Positions 33,988 to 42,655 of a stretch of DNA of 64,000 bases are shown here, one piece after another. The DNA comes from Hyphomicrobiales bacterium (GTDB lineage Bacteria; Pseudomonadota; Alphaproteobacteria; Rhizobiales; Rhizobiaceae): assembly GCA_900471525.1 (NCBI GenBank), contig UCEZ01000061.1:26854-90853 (forward strand), read 5' to 3'. The position numbers were made by a program, and so were the translations under genes. The notes under the pieces are model-generated. The model was not told the DNA's origin, did not search any database, and saw only the letters and a program-made list of their open reading frames with translations. Every line of letters starts with the position of its first letter. Position 1 is the first letter of the stretch.

Positions 33988-35892
33988 ATGGCAGGCCGGG
34001 GCGACAATTCGAAAGCAAGACCGGCCGGGGTCGTGGATGTGGAACCGTTCCGCCGCGCCCTGACTGGCTGCATCCGTTCGATTGCCGGGGATTCGGAAAT
34101 CGAGGTCGTGTTTGCCAACGAGCGTCCGGGGCTTGCCGGCGAGCGCGTGCGGTTGCCGGAAATCTCCAAGCGGCCGACACGTCAGGAGCTGGCGATCACC
34201 CGGGGGCTCGGCGATTCGATGGCGCTGCGCAAGGCCTGCCACAATCCCCGCATTCATGCGACGATGTCACCTCAGGGTGCCGATGCGCGGGTTATCTTCG
34301 ACGCCGTCGAGCAGGCTCGTGTCGAGGCGATCGGCGCGCTGCGGATGACCGGCGTCGCCAGTAATCTGACATCTATGCTCGACGACAAGTATGCCCGCGC
34401 CAATTTCGGAAATATCGACCGGCAGGCGGATGCTCCGTTGGAAGAAGCTGTCGCCCTGATCGTGCGCGAAAAGCTCACCGGTCAGAAGCCTCCGGTTTCC
34501 GCCGGCAAGGTGCTCGATTTCTGGCGCGATTTCATCGAGGAAAAAGCCGCCGGCGACATGGCAAACCTGTCGGCTGCGGTCAATGACCAGCAGGCCTTCG
34601 CCCGTGTGGTGCGCGATATGCTGACCTCGATGGAGGTCGCAGAAAAGTACGGCGACGACGAGGTCGAGCCCGACGATCAGGAAAGCCAGACCGACGAGGA
34701 CCAGCCGCGCAGCCAGGAGCAGGACGAAAACAGCTCCGATGAAGATGCCGGTTCCGACGCTGCCCCTGCCGACGAAAACGAATCTGCCGACGAGCAGATG
34801 GACGAAGGCGAGATGGACGGCGCCGAGATCTCCGAAGACGAGATGTCGGATGACGGCGAGGACGACAGCGAGACGCCCGGTGAGGTGAAGCGCCCGAGCC
34901 ATCCCTTCGACGATTTCAACGAAAAGGTCGACTACGGCGTCTTCACCGAGGAATTCGACGAAACCATCACCGCTGAAGAGCTTTGTGACGAGGCTGAACT
35001 CGACCGCCTGAGGGCCTTTCTCGACAAGCAGCTGGCGCATCTGCAGGGTGCGGTCGGCCGTTTGGCAAACCGCCTGCAGCGCCGCCTGATGGCGCAGCAG
35101 AACCGCTCGTGGGAATTCGACCTGGAAGAGGGTTATCTCGATTCCGCGCGGCTAACGCGCATGATCATCGACCCGATGCAGCCGCTGTCTTTCAAGCGTG
35201 AGAAGGACACCAATTTCCGCGATACGGTGGTGACGCTCCTGATCGACAATTCCGGCTCGATGCGTGGCCGGCCGATCACGGTCGCGGCCACCTGCGCCGA
35301 TATCCTTGCCCGGACGCTGGAGCGCTGCGGCGTCAAGGTCGAGATCCTCGGCTTTACCACCAAGGCCTGGAAGGGCGGGCAATCGCGCGAACGGTGGCTG
35401 GCCAGCGGCAAACCGCAGACACCGGGCCGCCTCAACGACCTCAGACACATCGTCTACAAGTCTGCGGATGCCCCATGGCGCCGCGCACGCCGCAATCTCG
35501 GCCTGATGATGCGCGAAGGCCTGCTCAAGGAAAACATCGACGGTGAGGCGCTGATCTGGGCGCATAACCGCCTTCTCGGTCGCTCCGAGCAGCGCCGCAT
35601 TCTGATGATGATCTCGGATGGTGCGCCGGTCGATGATTCGACCCTGTCGGTCAATCCGGGCAATTATCTGGAGCGCCACCTGCGCGCCGTCATCGAGCAG
35701 ATCGAAACGCGTTCCCCGGTGGAGCTTCTGGCGATCGGCATCGGTCATGATGTGACGCGCTACTATCGCAAGGCCGTGACGATCGTCGATGCAGACGAGC
35801 TGGCTGGTGCGATGACCGAGCAGCTTGCCTCCTTGTTTGATGACGAGAGTTCACGCCGGCGAGCCGTGGCGCCGCGACGCCGCGCGGGCTAA
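33988..35892 (+). CDS. cobT: Cobaltochelatase subunit CobT
   Basis: 634 residues, full length. An N-terminal helical domain (to about 220) is followed by a very acidic Asp/Glu/Ser-rich middle (about 222-300) and a C-terminal von Willebrand A domain with MIDAS motif LLIDNSGSMRG and MMISDGAPVDDST. CobS and CobT form the AAA+ motor and the metal-binding adaptor for CobN. The gene is co-directional with cobS with a four-base gap. A hairpin terminator follows. Confidence 0.97.
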   Translation: MAGRGDNSKARPAGVVDVEPFRRALTGCIRSIAGDSEIEVVFANERPGLAGERVRLPEISKRPTRQELAITRGLGDSMALRKACHNPRIHATMSPQGADARVIFDAVEQARVEAIGALRMTGVASNLTSMLDDKYARANFGNIDRQADAPLEEAVALIVREKLTGQKPPVSAGKVLDFWRDFIEEKAAGDMANLSAAVNDQQAFARVVRDMLTSMEVAEKYGDDEVEPDDQESQTDEDQPRSQEQDENSSDEDAGSDAAPADENESADEQMDEGEMDGAEISEDEMSDDGEDDSETPGEVKRPSHPFDDFNEKVDYGVFTEEFDETITAEELCDEAELDRLRAFLDKQLAHLQGAVGRLANRLQRRLMAQQNRSWEFDLEEGYLDSARLTRMIIDPMQPLSFKREKDTNFRDTVVTLLIDNSGSMRGRPITVAATCADILARTLERCGVKVEILGFTTKAWKGGQSRERWLASGKPQTPGRLNDLRHIVYKSADAPWRRARRNLGLMMREGLLKENIDGEALIWAHNRLLGRSEQRRILMMISDGAPVDDSTLSVNPGNYLERHLRAVIEQIETRSPVELLAIGIGHDVTRYYRKAVTIVDADELAGAMTEQLASLFDDESSRRRAVAPRRRAG

Positions 35893-35904
35893 GACATTTT
35901 CCGG

Positions 35905-35931
35905 CCGGGGCATCGCATATTGCCCCGGTTT
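35905..35931 (+). terminator. Terminator after cobT
   Basis: CCGGGGCA (35905-35912) and TGCCCCGG (35921-35928) form an eight-pair stem followed by TTTCATTTG. It ends the dnaJ-like-cobS-cobT run. Confidence 0.65.
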
Positions 35932-36005
35932 CATTTGCGTATTGCCTTGTTGATTTTTTTGGAGTTGCCTCGAGCGCTCCGCCCGGCGTGCCGGAAGGAA
36001 CCCGT

Positions 36006-37010
36006 TTGAACGCGACACTGATCCAGGCTGCCGCCTTTTCCCTGACATTGGCCGTCATGCCGTCCGTAGCCGCAACGTCCGCGGTCTCGGAAACCGTTCC
36101 GGTGAAAAGCCGGCAGATCGAAAACTTCAAGATCGGCTCGGACCAGAAGCGGTTCGGCAAGCTGGAATTCGTCGGCGGCATTGAGATGTCGTCGTCGAAC
36201 GCACTGCTTGGCGCCATCTCGTCGATTCGTTTTCGCCCCGACCGAAAGTCCTTTCTGGCCATCATGGATACCGGACATTGGGTCGAAGGCGAGGTCCAGC
36301 GTGACGAGAAGGGGCGGCTGTCGGGAACAAGCGATCTGACGGTAACCTCGATGATCGATGCCAACGGACGGTCTGAGCAGGTCAAGGAACGGATGGACAG
36401 CGAAGGTGTGGCGCTGCGTGACGGCGAGGTTCTCGCCAGCTACGAAGGGCTTCACCGCGTCGATATCTATCCCGATCCCGGGTTTGCGCAGTCGGGGCCG
36501 GTCGCAACCCTGCCGATCCTTATTCCGCCGAAATCACTGCGCGGCAATCGCGGGCTCGAAACCATCGCGGTTTCACCGAAGGATAGCCCGCTTGCAGGCG
36601 GTGTCGTGGTCGTGTCGGAGCTAAGCTTCGACAAGGCCAATCACCTGCTTGCCGCCGTCCTCGACGGCCCGCGCAAGGGTGTCTTCGGTGTCGTCCAGAA
36701 GGACCCCTTCGCCATCACTGATGGTGCATTCCTGCCGAATGGCGATCTCCTGCTGCTTGAACGCCGTTTCAGCTTTGCCGAAGGCATCGGCATGCAGATA
36801 CGGCGCATCAAGGGTGCAGACATCAAGCCCGGCGCCGCGGTCGATGGCGAGATTCTGCTGAACACGGACATGGGTTACCAGATCGACAACATGGAAGGCC
36901 TGGACGTCATCGTCGAGCCCGGCGGTGATATCCGCGTCATCGTCGTCTCCGATGACAACCACTCCATCCTCGAACGCAACCTGATGCTGGAATTCCGGCT
37001 GGTCGAGTGA
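36006..37010 (+). CDS. Secreted esterase-like phytase-fold protein (PF13449 type)
   Basis: About 334 residues. Best start is the TTG at 36006 with GGAAGGA six bases upstream, giving a good signal peptide (MNATLIQAAAFSLTLAVMP...); the upstream in-frame GTG at 35988 lacks a site. The mature domain shows the beta-propeller features of this family: IEMSSSNALLGAISSIRF, RGNRGLETIAVSPKD, GYQIDNMEGLDVIVEPGGDIRVIVVSDDN. The enzymatic activity of the family is not established. Confidence 0.85.
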   Translation: MNATLIQAAAFSLTLAVMPSVAATSAVSETVPVKSRQIENFKIGSDQKRFGKLEFVGGIEMSSSNALLGAISSIRFRPDRKSFLAIMDTGHWVEGEVQRDEKGRLSGTSDLTVTSMIDANGRSEQVKERMDSEGVALRDGEVLASYEGLHRVDIYPDPGFAQSGPVATLPILIPPKSLRGNRGLETIAVSPKDSPLAGGVVVVSELSFDKANHLLAAVLDGPRKGVFGVVQKDPFAITDGAFLPNGDLLLLERRFSFAEGIGMQIRRIKGADIKPGAAVDGEILLNTDMGYQIDNMEGLDVIVEPGGDIRVIVVSDDNHSILERNLMLEFRLVE

Positions 37011-37047
37011 CGACAGGCCGACTGAGTCGGGAACCCCGAGCAAGCGC

Positions 37048-37214
37048 GCCCCCCTCTGTCAGCTGCGCTGACATCTCCCCCACAAGTGGGGAGATTGTTC
37101 TTTTCCCTTACGGCCTCGCCTCAAGTTGCTCAACCTTGTCAGGGAGCTGCGAAGTCTCGGTCAATCTCCCCCCCCCCCTTGTGGGGGAGATGTCACGGAG
37201 TGACAGAGGGGGGC
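37048..37214. repeat. RIME-like intergenic palindrome cluster
   Basis: Two inverted units form the ends: GCCCCCCCTCTGTCA near 37048-37061 and TGACAGAGGGGGGC at 37201-37214. Each contains hairpins: TGTCAG-CTGCG-CTGACA and ATCTCCCC-CACAAGT-GGGGAGAT on the left, then ATCTCC...GGGGGAGAT and TGTCA-CGGAG-TGACA on the right. The CCCCTCTGTC...ACATCTCCCCC pattern matches the intergenic mosaic elements (RIME type) I know from Rhizobiaceae. It contains an 11-C run (37168-37178). Confidence 0.75.
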
Positions 37215-37222
37215 GAACTTGC

Positions 37223-37888
37223 TCAGCGGTCGTTTATCGTTTCACGCGATCCAGCGCTGGCCTTCAAGGCCGGCATCGGCTTGATTACGCTCATCAGCGC
37301 GCCGTAGGGCAGGAGCATCACGAGGCCGACGATGATCTTGACGCTGAGGTCGCCGAGCGCCCAGGAGATCCACCGTGGAGCTTCCGCCGTCATGACGCCG
37401 AGGATCGGGGCGCTTTCGAGCGCGAAGGGATCGTTCGGGCCGAAGAAGACGAAGAGCGCTGCGAAGGCGAAGGAAAAGAAGATCGCCGTGTCGAGGAAGG
37501 ATCCGAACAGCGAGCCCACCAGCGGCGCGCGCCACCAGCTCTGCGCCCTCAGCTTGTTGAACACCGAGATATCGAGAAGCTGGCCGAGCAGGAAGGCTGA
37601 GCCGGAGGCGATTGCGATGCGTGGCGTGGCAACGAGCACTGAAAGCAGGATAGCGACGGCAAAGCCTGCGATCACTACCTTGCGGGCGGTGCGCGGTCCG
37701 AACTGGCGATTGGTGAGGTCGGTGACGAGGAAGGCGACAGGATAGCTGAAAGCGCCCCAGGTCAGGAGATCGCCGAGCTGCATGCCGGCAATCGAGCCAG
37801 GCAGGGGATACTGGACGAGGAAATTGGATGCCACGACCACGAGGGTCATCAGCGCGACATAAATAAGGAACGTGCGATTCGTCAGCAT
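37223..37888 (-). CDS. Queuosine precursor transporter (VUT/YhhQ family)
   Basis: 221 residues with about six membrane helices. Family signatures include SNFLVQYPLPG, AFSYPVAFLVTDLTNRQFGPRTARKVV and ISVFNKLRAQSWWRAPLVGSLFGSFLDTAIFF. It imports preQ0, preQ1 or queuine for tRNA queuosine synthesis or salvage. A compact fold resembling a preQ1-I riboswitch spans the ribosome-binding site and start codon (37885-37914), which supports the assignment. ATG at 37888, with AGGA seven bases upstream inside that fold. Confidence 0.92.
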   Translation of the reverse strand: MLTNRTFLIYVALMTLVVVASNFLVQYPLPGSIAGMQLGDLLTWGAFSYPVAFLVTDLTNRQFGPRTARKVVIAGFAVAILLSVLVATPRIAIASGSAFLLGQLLDISVFNKLRAQSWWRAPLVGSLFGSFLDTAIFFSFAFAALFVFFGPNDPFALESAPILGVMTAEAPRWISWALGDLSVKIIVGLVMLLPYGALMSVIKPMPALKASAGSRETINDR

Positions 37889-37914
37889 TTTTTTATCCTG
37901 GGGTATGCCACCAG
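37885..37914 (-). promoter_or_regulatory. Candidate preQ1-I-type riboswitch controlling translation of the transporter
   Basis: Read on the minus strand: CTGG, loop TGGCATACC, CCAG, then GATAAAAAAATGC. CTGG/CCAG gives stem P1. Loop GCAT can pair with ATGC at the start codon to form pseudoknot stem P2, and the A-rich linker fits loop L3. The string closely resembles the Thermoanaerobacter aptamer (CUGG...CCCCAG, then an A-rich tail). AGGA overlaps the P1 3' arm and AUG lies in P2, so ligand binding would block initiation. It is shorter than known aptamers. Confidence 0.55.
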
Positions 37915-38048
37915 TTGGAGGGCTATATATTCGCGATGGTCTTCGGACCGCAAAGCCCGGCCGTCACTGCGAACGGAGAATGACACGAGAAAAAGGCTCG
38001 CCGGTTGCCCTGGCAAGCCTTTCAAATTGTTATTCGCAAGTGTGCCGA

Positions 38049-38345
38049 TTAAGCGGCGACAGCTTCAGCCGTCTTCTTGACGATCTGGCGACGCAGCAGG
38101 CGAGCGCGCATCGACAGCTCGACTTCGTCAGCCTTGATCAGGAATGCGTCGAGACCGCCGCGATGTTCGACCGAGCGCAGGGCTGCAGCCGAAACGCGCA
38201 GACGGTAACGCTGGCCGAGCACGTCGGAAATCAACGTGACCTGGCACAGGTTCGGAAGGAACTTGCGCTTGGTCTTGTTGTTTGCGTGGCTCACATTGTT
38301 GCCCGACTGGACGCCCTTGCCGGTCAATTCGCAACTACGGGACAT
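38049..38345 (-). CDS. rpmB: 50S ribosomal protein L28
   Basis: 98 residues from ATG 38345: MSRSCELTGKGVQSGNNVSHANNKTKRKFLPN, then LGQRYRLRVSAAALRSVEHRGGLDAFL. This is the usual alphaproteobacterial length, longer than the 78 residues of E. coli. AGGTG lies just upstream of the ATG. The open frame extends further 5' but without signals. It is divergent from the DUF3108 gene. Confidence 0.97.
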   Translation of the reverse strand: MSRSCELTGKGVQSGNNVSHANNKTKRKFLPNLCQVTLISDVLGQRYRLRVSAAALRSVEHRGGLDAFLIKADEVELSMRARLLRRQIVKKTAEAVAA

Positions 38346-38698
38346 GATGCACCTATTTTTCTTTTCGCCTTCGGTCCATGCGTTGGCGGGCCATAAGCCC
38401 AGGCCGCATTCCGTTGGCCATGATTGGAAAGTTGCGGTTCTATAGTCAGAGACAGCCGCGGCGTCAAGCCAAACCTTCACTTTCCGGGAAAACTCTTGAA
38501 AACCGCGTGGGTTTTTCAAGCCGGATGTGTCGATCGGGTCGAATTCTTCTCGCTCCTATACATCTTTGCGGCAGCCAATTCCACTCTATATAGCCTTGGG
38601 TTAATGCTTGTGGCGAAAGCGTGTTTCGCGGCGCAGAAATGCCGTAAACCCGCCGTATCGGCTAGTATTGCGTGAACGGCTATGGAAGGGCATCTGGA
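38346..38698. other. rpmB-DUF3108 divergent region (353 bases, no gene)
   Basis: It contains the promoters of both genes. No convincing small ORF, known riboswitch or large palindrome was seen. Confidence 0.45.
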
Positions 38699-39475
38699 AT
38701 GAACTGGCGCATCGGTGTCTCGGCACTTCTGGCTTTTGCCACGGCGACGTTTTCCACAGGCACGGCTTATGCCGTCGAAGTCACGCATAATACGGACTAC
38801 AGCATTTCGCTGGCCGGCTTGCCGATTGCCCGGGCGTCGTTCCACACAGAACTCAACGCCGACCGCTATACTATTTCCGGCACGATGAATTCGGCGGGGC
38901 TCGCCGATATCTTCGCCCAGACGTCGGGCGAGACCTCGGTCTCCGGTGTCGTCGGCCGCGACCGGCTGAGCGCCTCGGAATATCGGGTCCGCTACCAGAC
39001 CGGCAAGAAGGGCAGGGCGATCGACGTGCGGTTCCGCAATGGCGACGTGATGTCTGCCTCGATGAATCCGGCGCGCAGGATACCGAAAAACTGGATTCCG
39101 GTGACCAAAGCCGACATGCGCAATGTCGTCGATCCGCTTTCCGGCCTGATCTTTCCCGCTGATACAAGGGTCTGCCCGAAAAGTGTGCCCATTTTCGACG
39201 GCGAATCGCGCATGGATTTGAAACTCTCGGCAAAGGGTACCAGGCCATTCAAAACCGAGGGATTCCAGGGTGATGTCATCGTCTGTGGTATCAAATTCGT
39301 GCCGAAATCCGGCTATCGCAAGGGGCGTGACGACGTCGATTACCTGCGCAAGCTGGAAACGATGGAAATCTGGTTTGCCAAGGCGGATGCGGTCAACGTC
39401 TATGCCCCGGTCTACGTCCGCATTCCGACCAGCCTCGGCGCGGTCACCATCTGGGCGACGCGGTTCGGAAGCTGA
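38699..39475 (+). CDS. Periplasmic DUF3108-domain protein
   Basis: 258 residues from ATG 38699 (GGAAGG upstream). A signal peptide of about 25 residues ends in AYA. The DUF3108 fold is a predicted beta-rich barrel, with YSISLAGLPIARASFHTEL and PLSGLIFPA, and a conserved pair of cysteines (RVCPKSVPIFDG, VIVCGIKF). It may have a role in envelope lipid or polymer handling but is unproven. It is divergent from rpmB, a linkage I recall from other rhizobia. Confidence 0.88.
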   Translation: MNWRIGVSALLAFATATFSTGTAYAVEVTHNTDYSISLAGLPIARASFHTELNADRYTISGTMNSAGLADIFAQTSGETSVSGVVGRDRLSASEYRVRYQTGKKGRAIDVRFRNGDVMSASMNPARRIPKNWIPVTKADMRNVVDPLSGLIFPADTRVCPKSVPIFDGESRMDLKLSAKGTRPFKTEGFQGDVIVCGIKFVPKSGYRKGRDDVDYLRKLETMEIWFAKADAVNVYAPVYVRIPTSLGAVTIWATRFGS

Positions 39476-39610
39476 CGATCCTTCGCGCCGGTGATTCATT
39501 CGATCATGTCGCAGTTCGGCGCAGAATGTGGTCAAACGGCCATTGCGCGCGCCCGATTGCGAATAGATAAGCTTTCTGCGCATTGAGTCGAATATCGCGA
39601 GGGATCGGTA

Positions 39611-40501
39611 ATGAGTTTGCGGGCAACGTTGATCGGCTTTTCGGCGATCCTCATGTGGTCCTTGCTGGCGCTGTTTACTGCAGCGTCCGGCACCATGCCG
39701 CCCTTCCAGCTTTCGGCGATCTGCTTCTCGATCGGCAGCATTCCCGGCCTTGTGGTGCTGGCGCTGAAGCCGGAGCGGCTGGCGCTGCTCAAACAGCCCG
39801 CAAAGGTCTGGATCGTCGGCATTGCCGGCCTGTTCGGCTATCATTTCCTTTATTTCACGGCCCTTCGCAACGCGCCAGCCGTCGAGGCCGGGTTGATCGC
39901 CTATCTCTGGCCGCTCCTGATCGTCGTCGGTTCGGCGCTTTTGCCGGGCGAGCGGTTGCGCTGGTATCACGTCGCCGGCGCGCTGTGCGGTCTTGCCGGC
40001 ACCATCCTGATCGTTGCGCGCAACGGTGTTCAGTTCGATGATGCCTATGTCATGGGTTATAGCGCAGCACTTGCCTGCGCCTTCACCTGGTCGGGCTATT
40101 CGCTGCTGACGCGCCGCTTCGAGGCCGTCTCGACCGATGTCGTCACCGGCTTCTGCCTGGCAACGGCGGCCCTGTCCTTCCTCTGCCATCTCGCCCTGGA
40201 AACGACCGTCTGGCCGGAGACGGCAACACAATGGATCGCCGTCGCGGGTCTCGGCCTGCTGCCTGTCGGTGCGGCTTTCTACGCCTGGGACCATGGTGTC
40301 AAGAACGGCAACATCCAGATTCTCGGCGTCGCCAGCTACGCCGCGCCGGTTCTCTCGACGCTGGTGCTCATCGCCTTCGGCTTTGCCGAGCCGTCTTTCC
40401 GGATCGCTCTCGCCTGCCTGTTCGTCACAGGCGGTGCGGTCCTTGCGGCCAAGGACATCATCTTCCGCGATCGCAAGGCGGCCGCACAGCCGGCCGAATA
40501 G
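39611..40501 (+). CDS. EamA/DMT-family transporter (YddG-like exporter)
   Basis: 296 residues with ten predicted membrane helices in two EamA repeats. Signatures: ILMWSLLALFTAASGTMPPFQLSA, NAPAVEAGLIAYLWPLLIVV and GAAFYAWDHGVKNGNIQILGVASYAAPVLSTL. The second resembles YddG-type aromatic amino acid exporters, but the substrate is not determinable. It is convergent with the cupin gene, three bases apart. Confidence 0.88.
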   Translation: MSLRATLIGFSAILMWSLLALFTAASGTMPPFQLSAICFSIGSIPGLVVLALKPERLALLKQPAKVWIVGIAGLFGYHFLYFTALRNAPAVEAGLIAYLWPLLIVVGSALLPGERLRWYHVAGALCGLAGTILIVARNGVQFDDAYVMGYSAALACAFTWSGYSLLTRRFEAVSTDVVTGFCLATAALSFLCHLALETTVWPETATQWIAVAGLGLLPVGAAFYAWDHGVKNGNIQILGVASYAAPVLSTLVLIAFGFAEPSFRIALACLFVTGGAVLAAKDIIFRDRKAAAQPAE

Positions 40502-40504
40502 GGG

Positions 40505-40948
40505 TCACGCTTCCGGTGGTTGCCAATCCGCCGGCGCCATCTCGAAGGCGGCGAAGTCGAAGCCCGGTGAAACGGTGCATCCGACCAGCGTCCAGGCGCC
40601 GAGCGATGTCGCCGATTGCCACCAGTTGGCCGGCACGATGCCCTGCGGCTGTTCACCTATCAGGATATTGGAGCCGAGCGTGATGCTGGTCGCAGGCTTG
40701 CCGTCTTCGGCAATACTGAGCGCCAGCGGCGCGCCCGCGTAGAAATGCCAGACCTCGACGGCGTCACGAACGCGGTGCCAGTGCGAGCGTTCGCCGCGCT
40801 CCAGCAGATAATAGATGGCGGTGGAGTGGCCGCGCGGGCCGCCAGCCTCATCCTTGAAAGTCTGGATATACCAGCCACCTTCCGGATGGCGTTGCATTTT
40901 CAGCGTCTCGACAATGGCTTGCGCCGACAGCGGCAGTTGAACGTCCAT
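40505..40948 (-). CDS. Cupin-5 (DUF985) domain protein
   Basis: 147 residues with the DUF985 pattern: HPEGGWYIQTFKD, STAIYYLLERGERSHWHRVRDAVEVWHFYAGAPL and GWTLVGCTVSPGFDFAAFEMA (variant TLVGCTVSPGFDF). The function is unknown; the cupin fold may bind metal or sugar. The ATG at 40948 is directly adjacent to the end of the gloB reading frame, so the two were probably an operon. Confidence 0.92.
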   Translation of the reverse strand: MDVQLPLSAQAIVETLKMQRHPEGGWYIQTFKDEAGGPRGHSTAIYYLLERGERSHWHRVRDAVEVWHFYAGAPLALSIAEDGKPATSITLGSNILIGEQPQGIVPANWWQSATSLGAWTLVGCTVSPGFDFAAFEMAPADWQPPEA

Positions 40949-41717
40949 CAGAAATTGTCCTTGCGCTTGCGAATCTCGGCAAAGACCTCGGCATCCGATG
41001 CGTTCTGCATGCCCAGATGTGCCCTTACGCCAGCGTCATGCGGGCGCAGGAAGGGATTGGTGGCCTTCTCCAGCCCCAGCGTCGTCGGTGCGGTGAACCC
41101 GCCTTGGCACGCAGGGCCTCGATCTCTGCGGCACGGCTTTTCAGGGCCTCGCTCTGCGGATCGACTGTCACCGCGAACCGGGCATTGGACAGTGTATATT
41201 CGTGGCCGAAATAGACATTGGTGTCGTCCGGCAGGGCCATCAGTTTCTGTAGCGAGTTCCACATCTGGGCCGGCGTGCCTTCGAACAGGCGGCCGCAGCC
41301 GAGCGCAAACAGCGTGTCGGCGGAAAACAGCAGCTTGTCGTCGGGAAAATGGAAGCAGATATGCCCGGCCGTATGCCCGGGGGTCTCGAAGACGTGCACC
41401 TTATGACCGGCAAATTCGAAATCGCCGCCGTCGCCGATCGTCATGTCGATGCCCGGAATTTTCGAGGCCTCGTTTTCCGGGCCGATGATCATCGCGTTAA
41501 AGCGTGTCTTCAGCGCCAGATTGGCTTCGACATGGTCGGGATGATGGTGAGTCGTCAGGATATTGGTCAGCGTCCAGCCGCGCCGTTTCAGCGCGCCAAG
41601 GATCGGCAATTCTTCCGGCGCGTCGATGGAGGCCGTCGCCCCGGTCTCCGGATCGTGGATCAGCACGCCGAAATTGTCGGTGCGGCATAAAAAGAGATCG
41701 ATTTCGAGATTGGCCAT
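40948..41717 (-). pseudogene. gloB: Hydroxyacylglutathione hydrolase (glyoxalase II), frameshifted
   Basis: The first frame (41717 down to about 41100) gives the N-terminal metallo-beta-lactamase fold with THHHPDHVEANLALK, ETPGHTAGHICF, SADTLFALGCGRLFEG and FGHEYTLSNARFA. It then runs into junk (GSPHRRRWGWRR) and stops at 41025. The proper C-terminus (FTAPTTLGLEKATNPFLRPHDA and on to RKRKDNF) is in another frame ending at 40948. One base appears missing in AAGGCGGG near 41098-41106; 770 bases equals 257 codons minus one. Without the C-terminal helices that bind glutathione, activity would be lost. A sequencing error is the main alternative. Confidence 0.88.
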
Positions 41718-41797
41718 CTGGGTATTCCTGGATGTGACGGGTCGTTATGGGCGAATGTAGCGAGCGCCGCCTTGAAGTCCACCCGTTCCGGGCTAAC

Positions 41798-42577
41798 ATG
41801 ATGGACATGCACGCAGATATCGTCGACCTCCGCCAGTTCTACCATTCACGCCTCGGGCGCTTTGCCGAACAATCGATCGGCATGGCGCTGTCATCGGTCT
41901 GGGCGCGGCTGCCGGAGGAGCGGCTGGTTGGGCTCGGCTATGCCGTTCCGTACCTCGATCGCTTTCGCGCCGATACCGAGCGCACCTTTGCCTTCATGCC
42001 GGCGGGGCAGGGGGCGGTGAACTGGCCGGTTGCCGAATTGTCGTCGACGGCGCTGATCTTCGACGAGGAACTGCCGTTGCCCGATTCCTCAGTCGATCGT
42101 GTCCTGATGGTTCATTCGCTGGAATTCGCCGAAAACCCGCGCGAGACGATGAAGGAACTTTGGCGCGTTCTCGCGCCTGGCGGACGTCTGGTGATCGTCG
42201 TGCCGAACCGTCGCGGCGTCTGGGCGCGCATGGAGCATACGCCGTTCGGCTCCGGCCGGCCCTATTCGCGCGGGCAGCTGACGGCGCTTCTGCGCGAAAC
42301 CAATTTCACCCCCGGCGCGTCCGCCGACGCGTTGTTCTTCCCGCCCTCCAAGCTGAAGCTGATCCTCAAAATGCGTCGCGCTTTCGAACGGCTCGGCCGC
42401 TCGCTCTGGCCCGTCTTTTCCGGCGTCATCATCGTCGAGGCGCAGAAACGGCTCTATCAGGGACTGCCGGTGGCTGCTCGGGCGTCGCGGCGTGTCTTCG
42501 TACCGGTGCTGGCGCCGCACGGTGTTCCAACGACGCGGGAAAAGCCATTCGCACGGGCGCATCGAATCGATTTGTGA
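41798..42577 (+). CDS. Class I SAM-dependent methyltransferase
   Basis: About 259 residues. The C-terminal side of the Methyltransf_11 fold is clear (SVDRVLMVHSLEFAENPRETMKELWRVLAPGGRLVIVVPNRRGVWARMEHTPFG). The first motif is weak for SAM binding, as is typical of this rhizobial family. ATG 41798 was chosen; ATG 41807 gives MHADIVDLRQFYH and is also likely. It is divergent from gloB. Substrate unknown. Confidence 0.82.
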   Translation: MMDMHADIVDLRQFYHSRLGRFAEQSIGMALSSVWARLPEERLVGLGYAVPYLDRFRADTERTFAFMPAGQGAVNWPVAELSSTALIFDEELPLPDSSVDRVLMVHSLEFAENPRETMKELWRVLAPGGRLVIVVPNRRGVWARMEHTPFGSGRPYSRGQLTALLRETNFTPGASADALFFPPSKLKLILKMRRAFERLGRSLWPVFSGVIIVEAQKRLYQGLPVAARASRRVFVPVLAPHGVPTTREKPFARAHRIDL

Positions 42578-42655
42578 CGCCGCGCCACACTCGACAAAAA
42601 CCCTCTTCACCGGTATTGGCTGAACGTCGTTTCCCTGCCGCTGAAAGCTGATCCC

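Noticed and set aside
37168..37178. C11 homopolymer as a phase-variable switch
   Set aside because: It is not in a coding frame or in a promoter; it lies within the RIME-like element between convergent genes.
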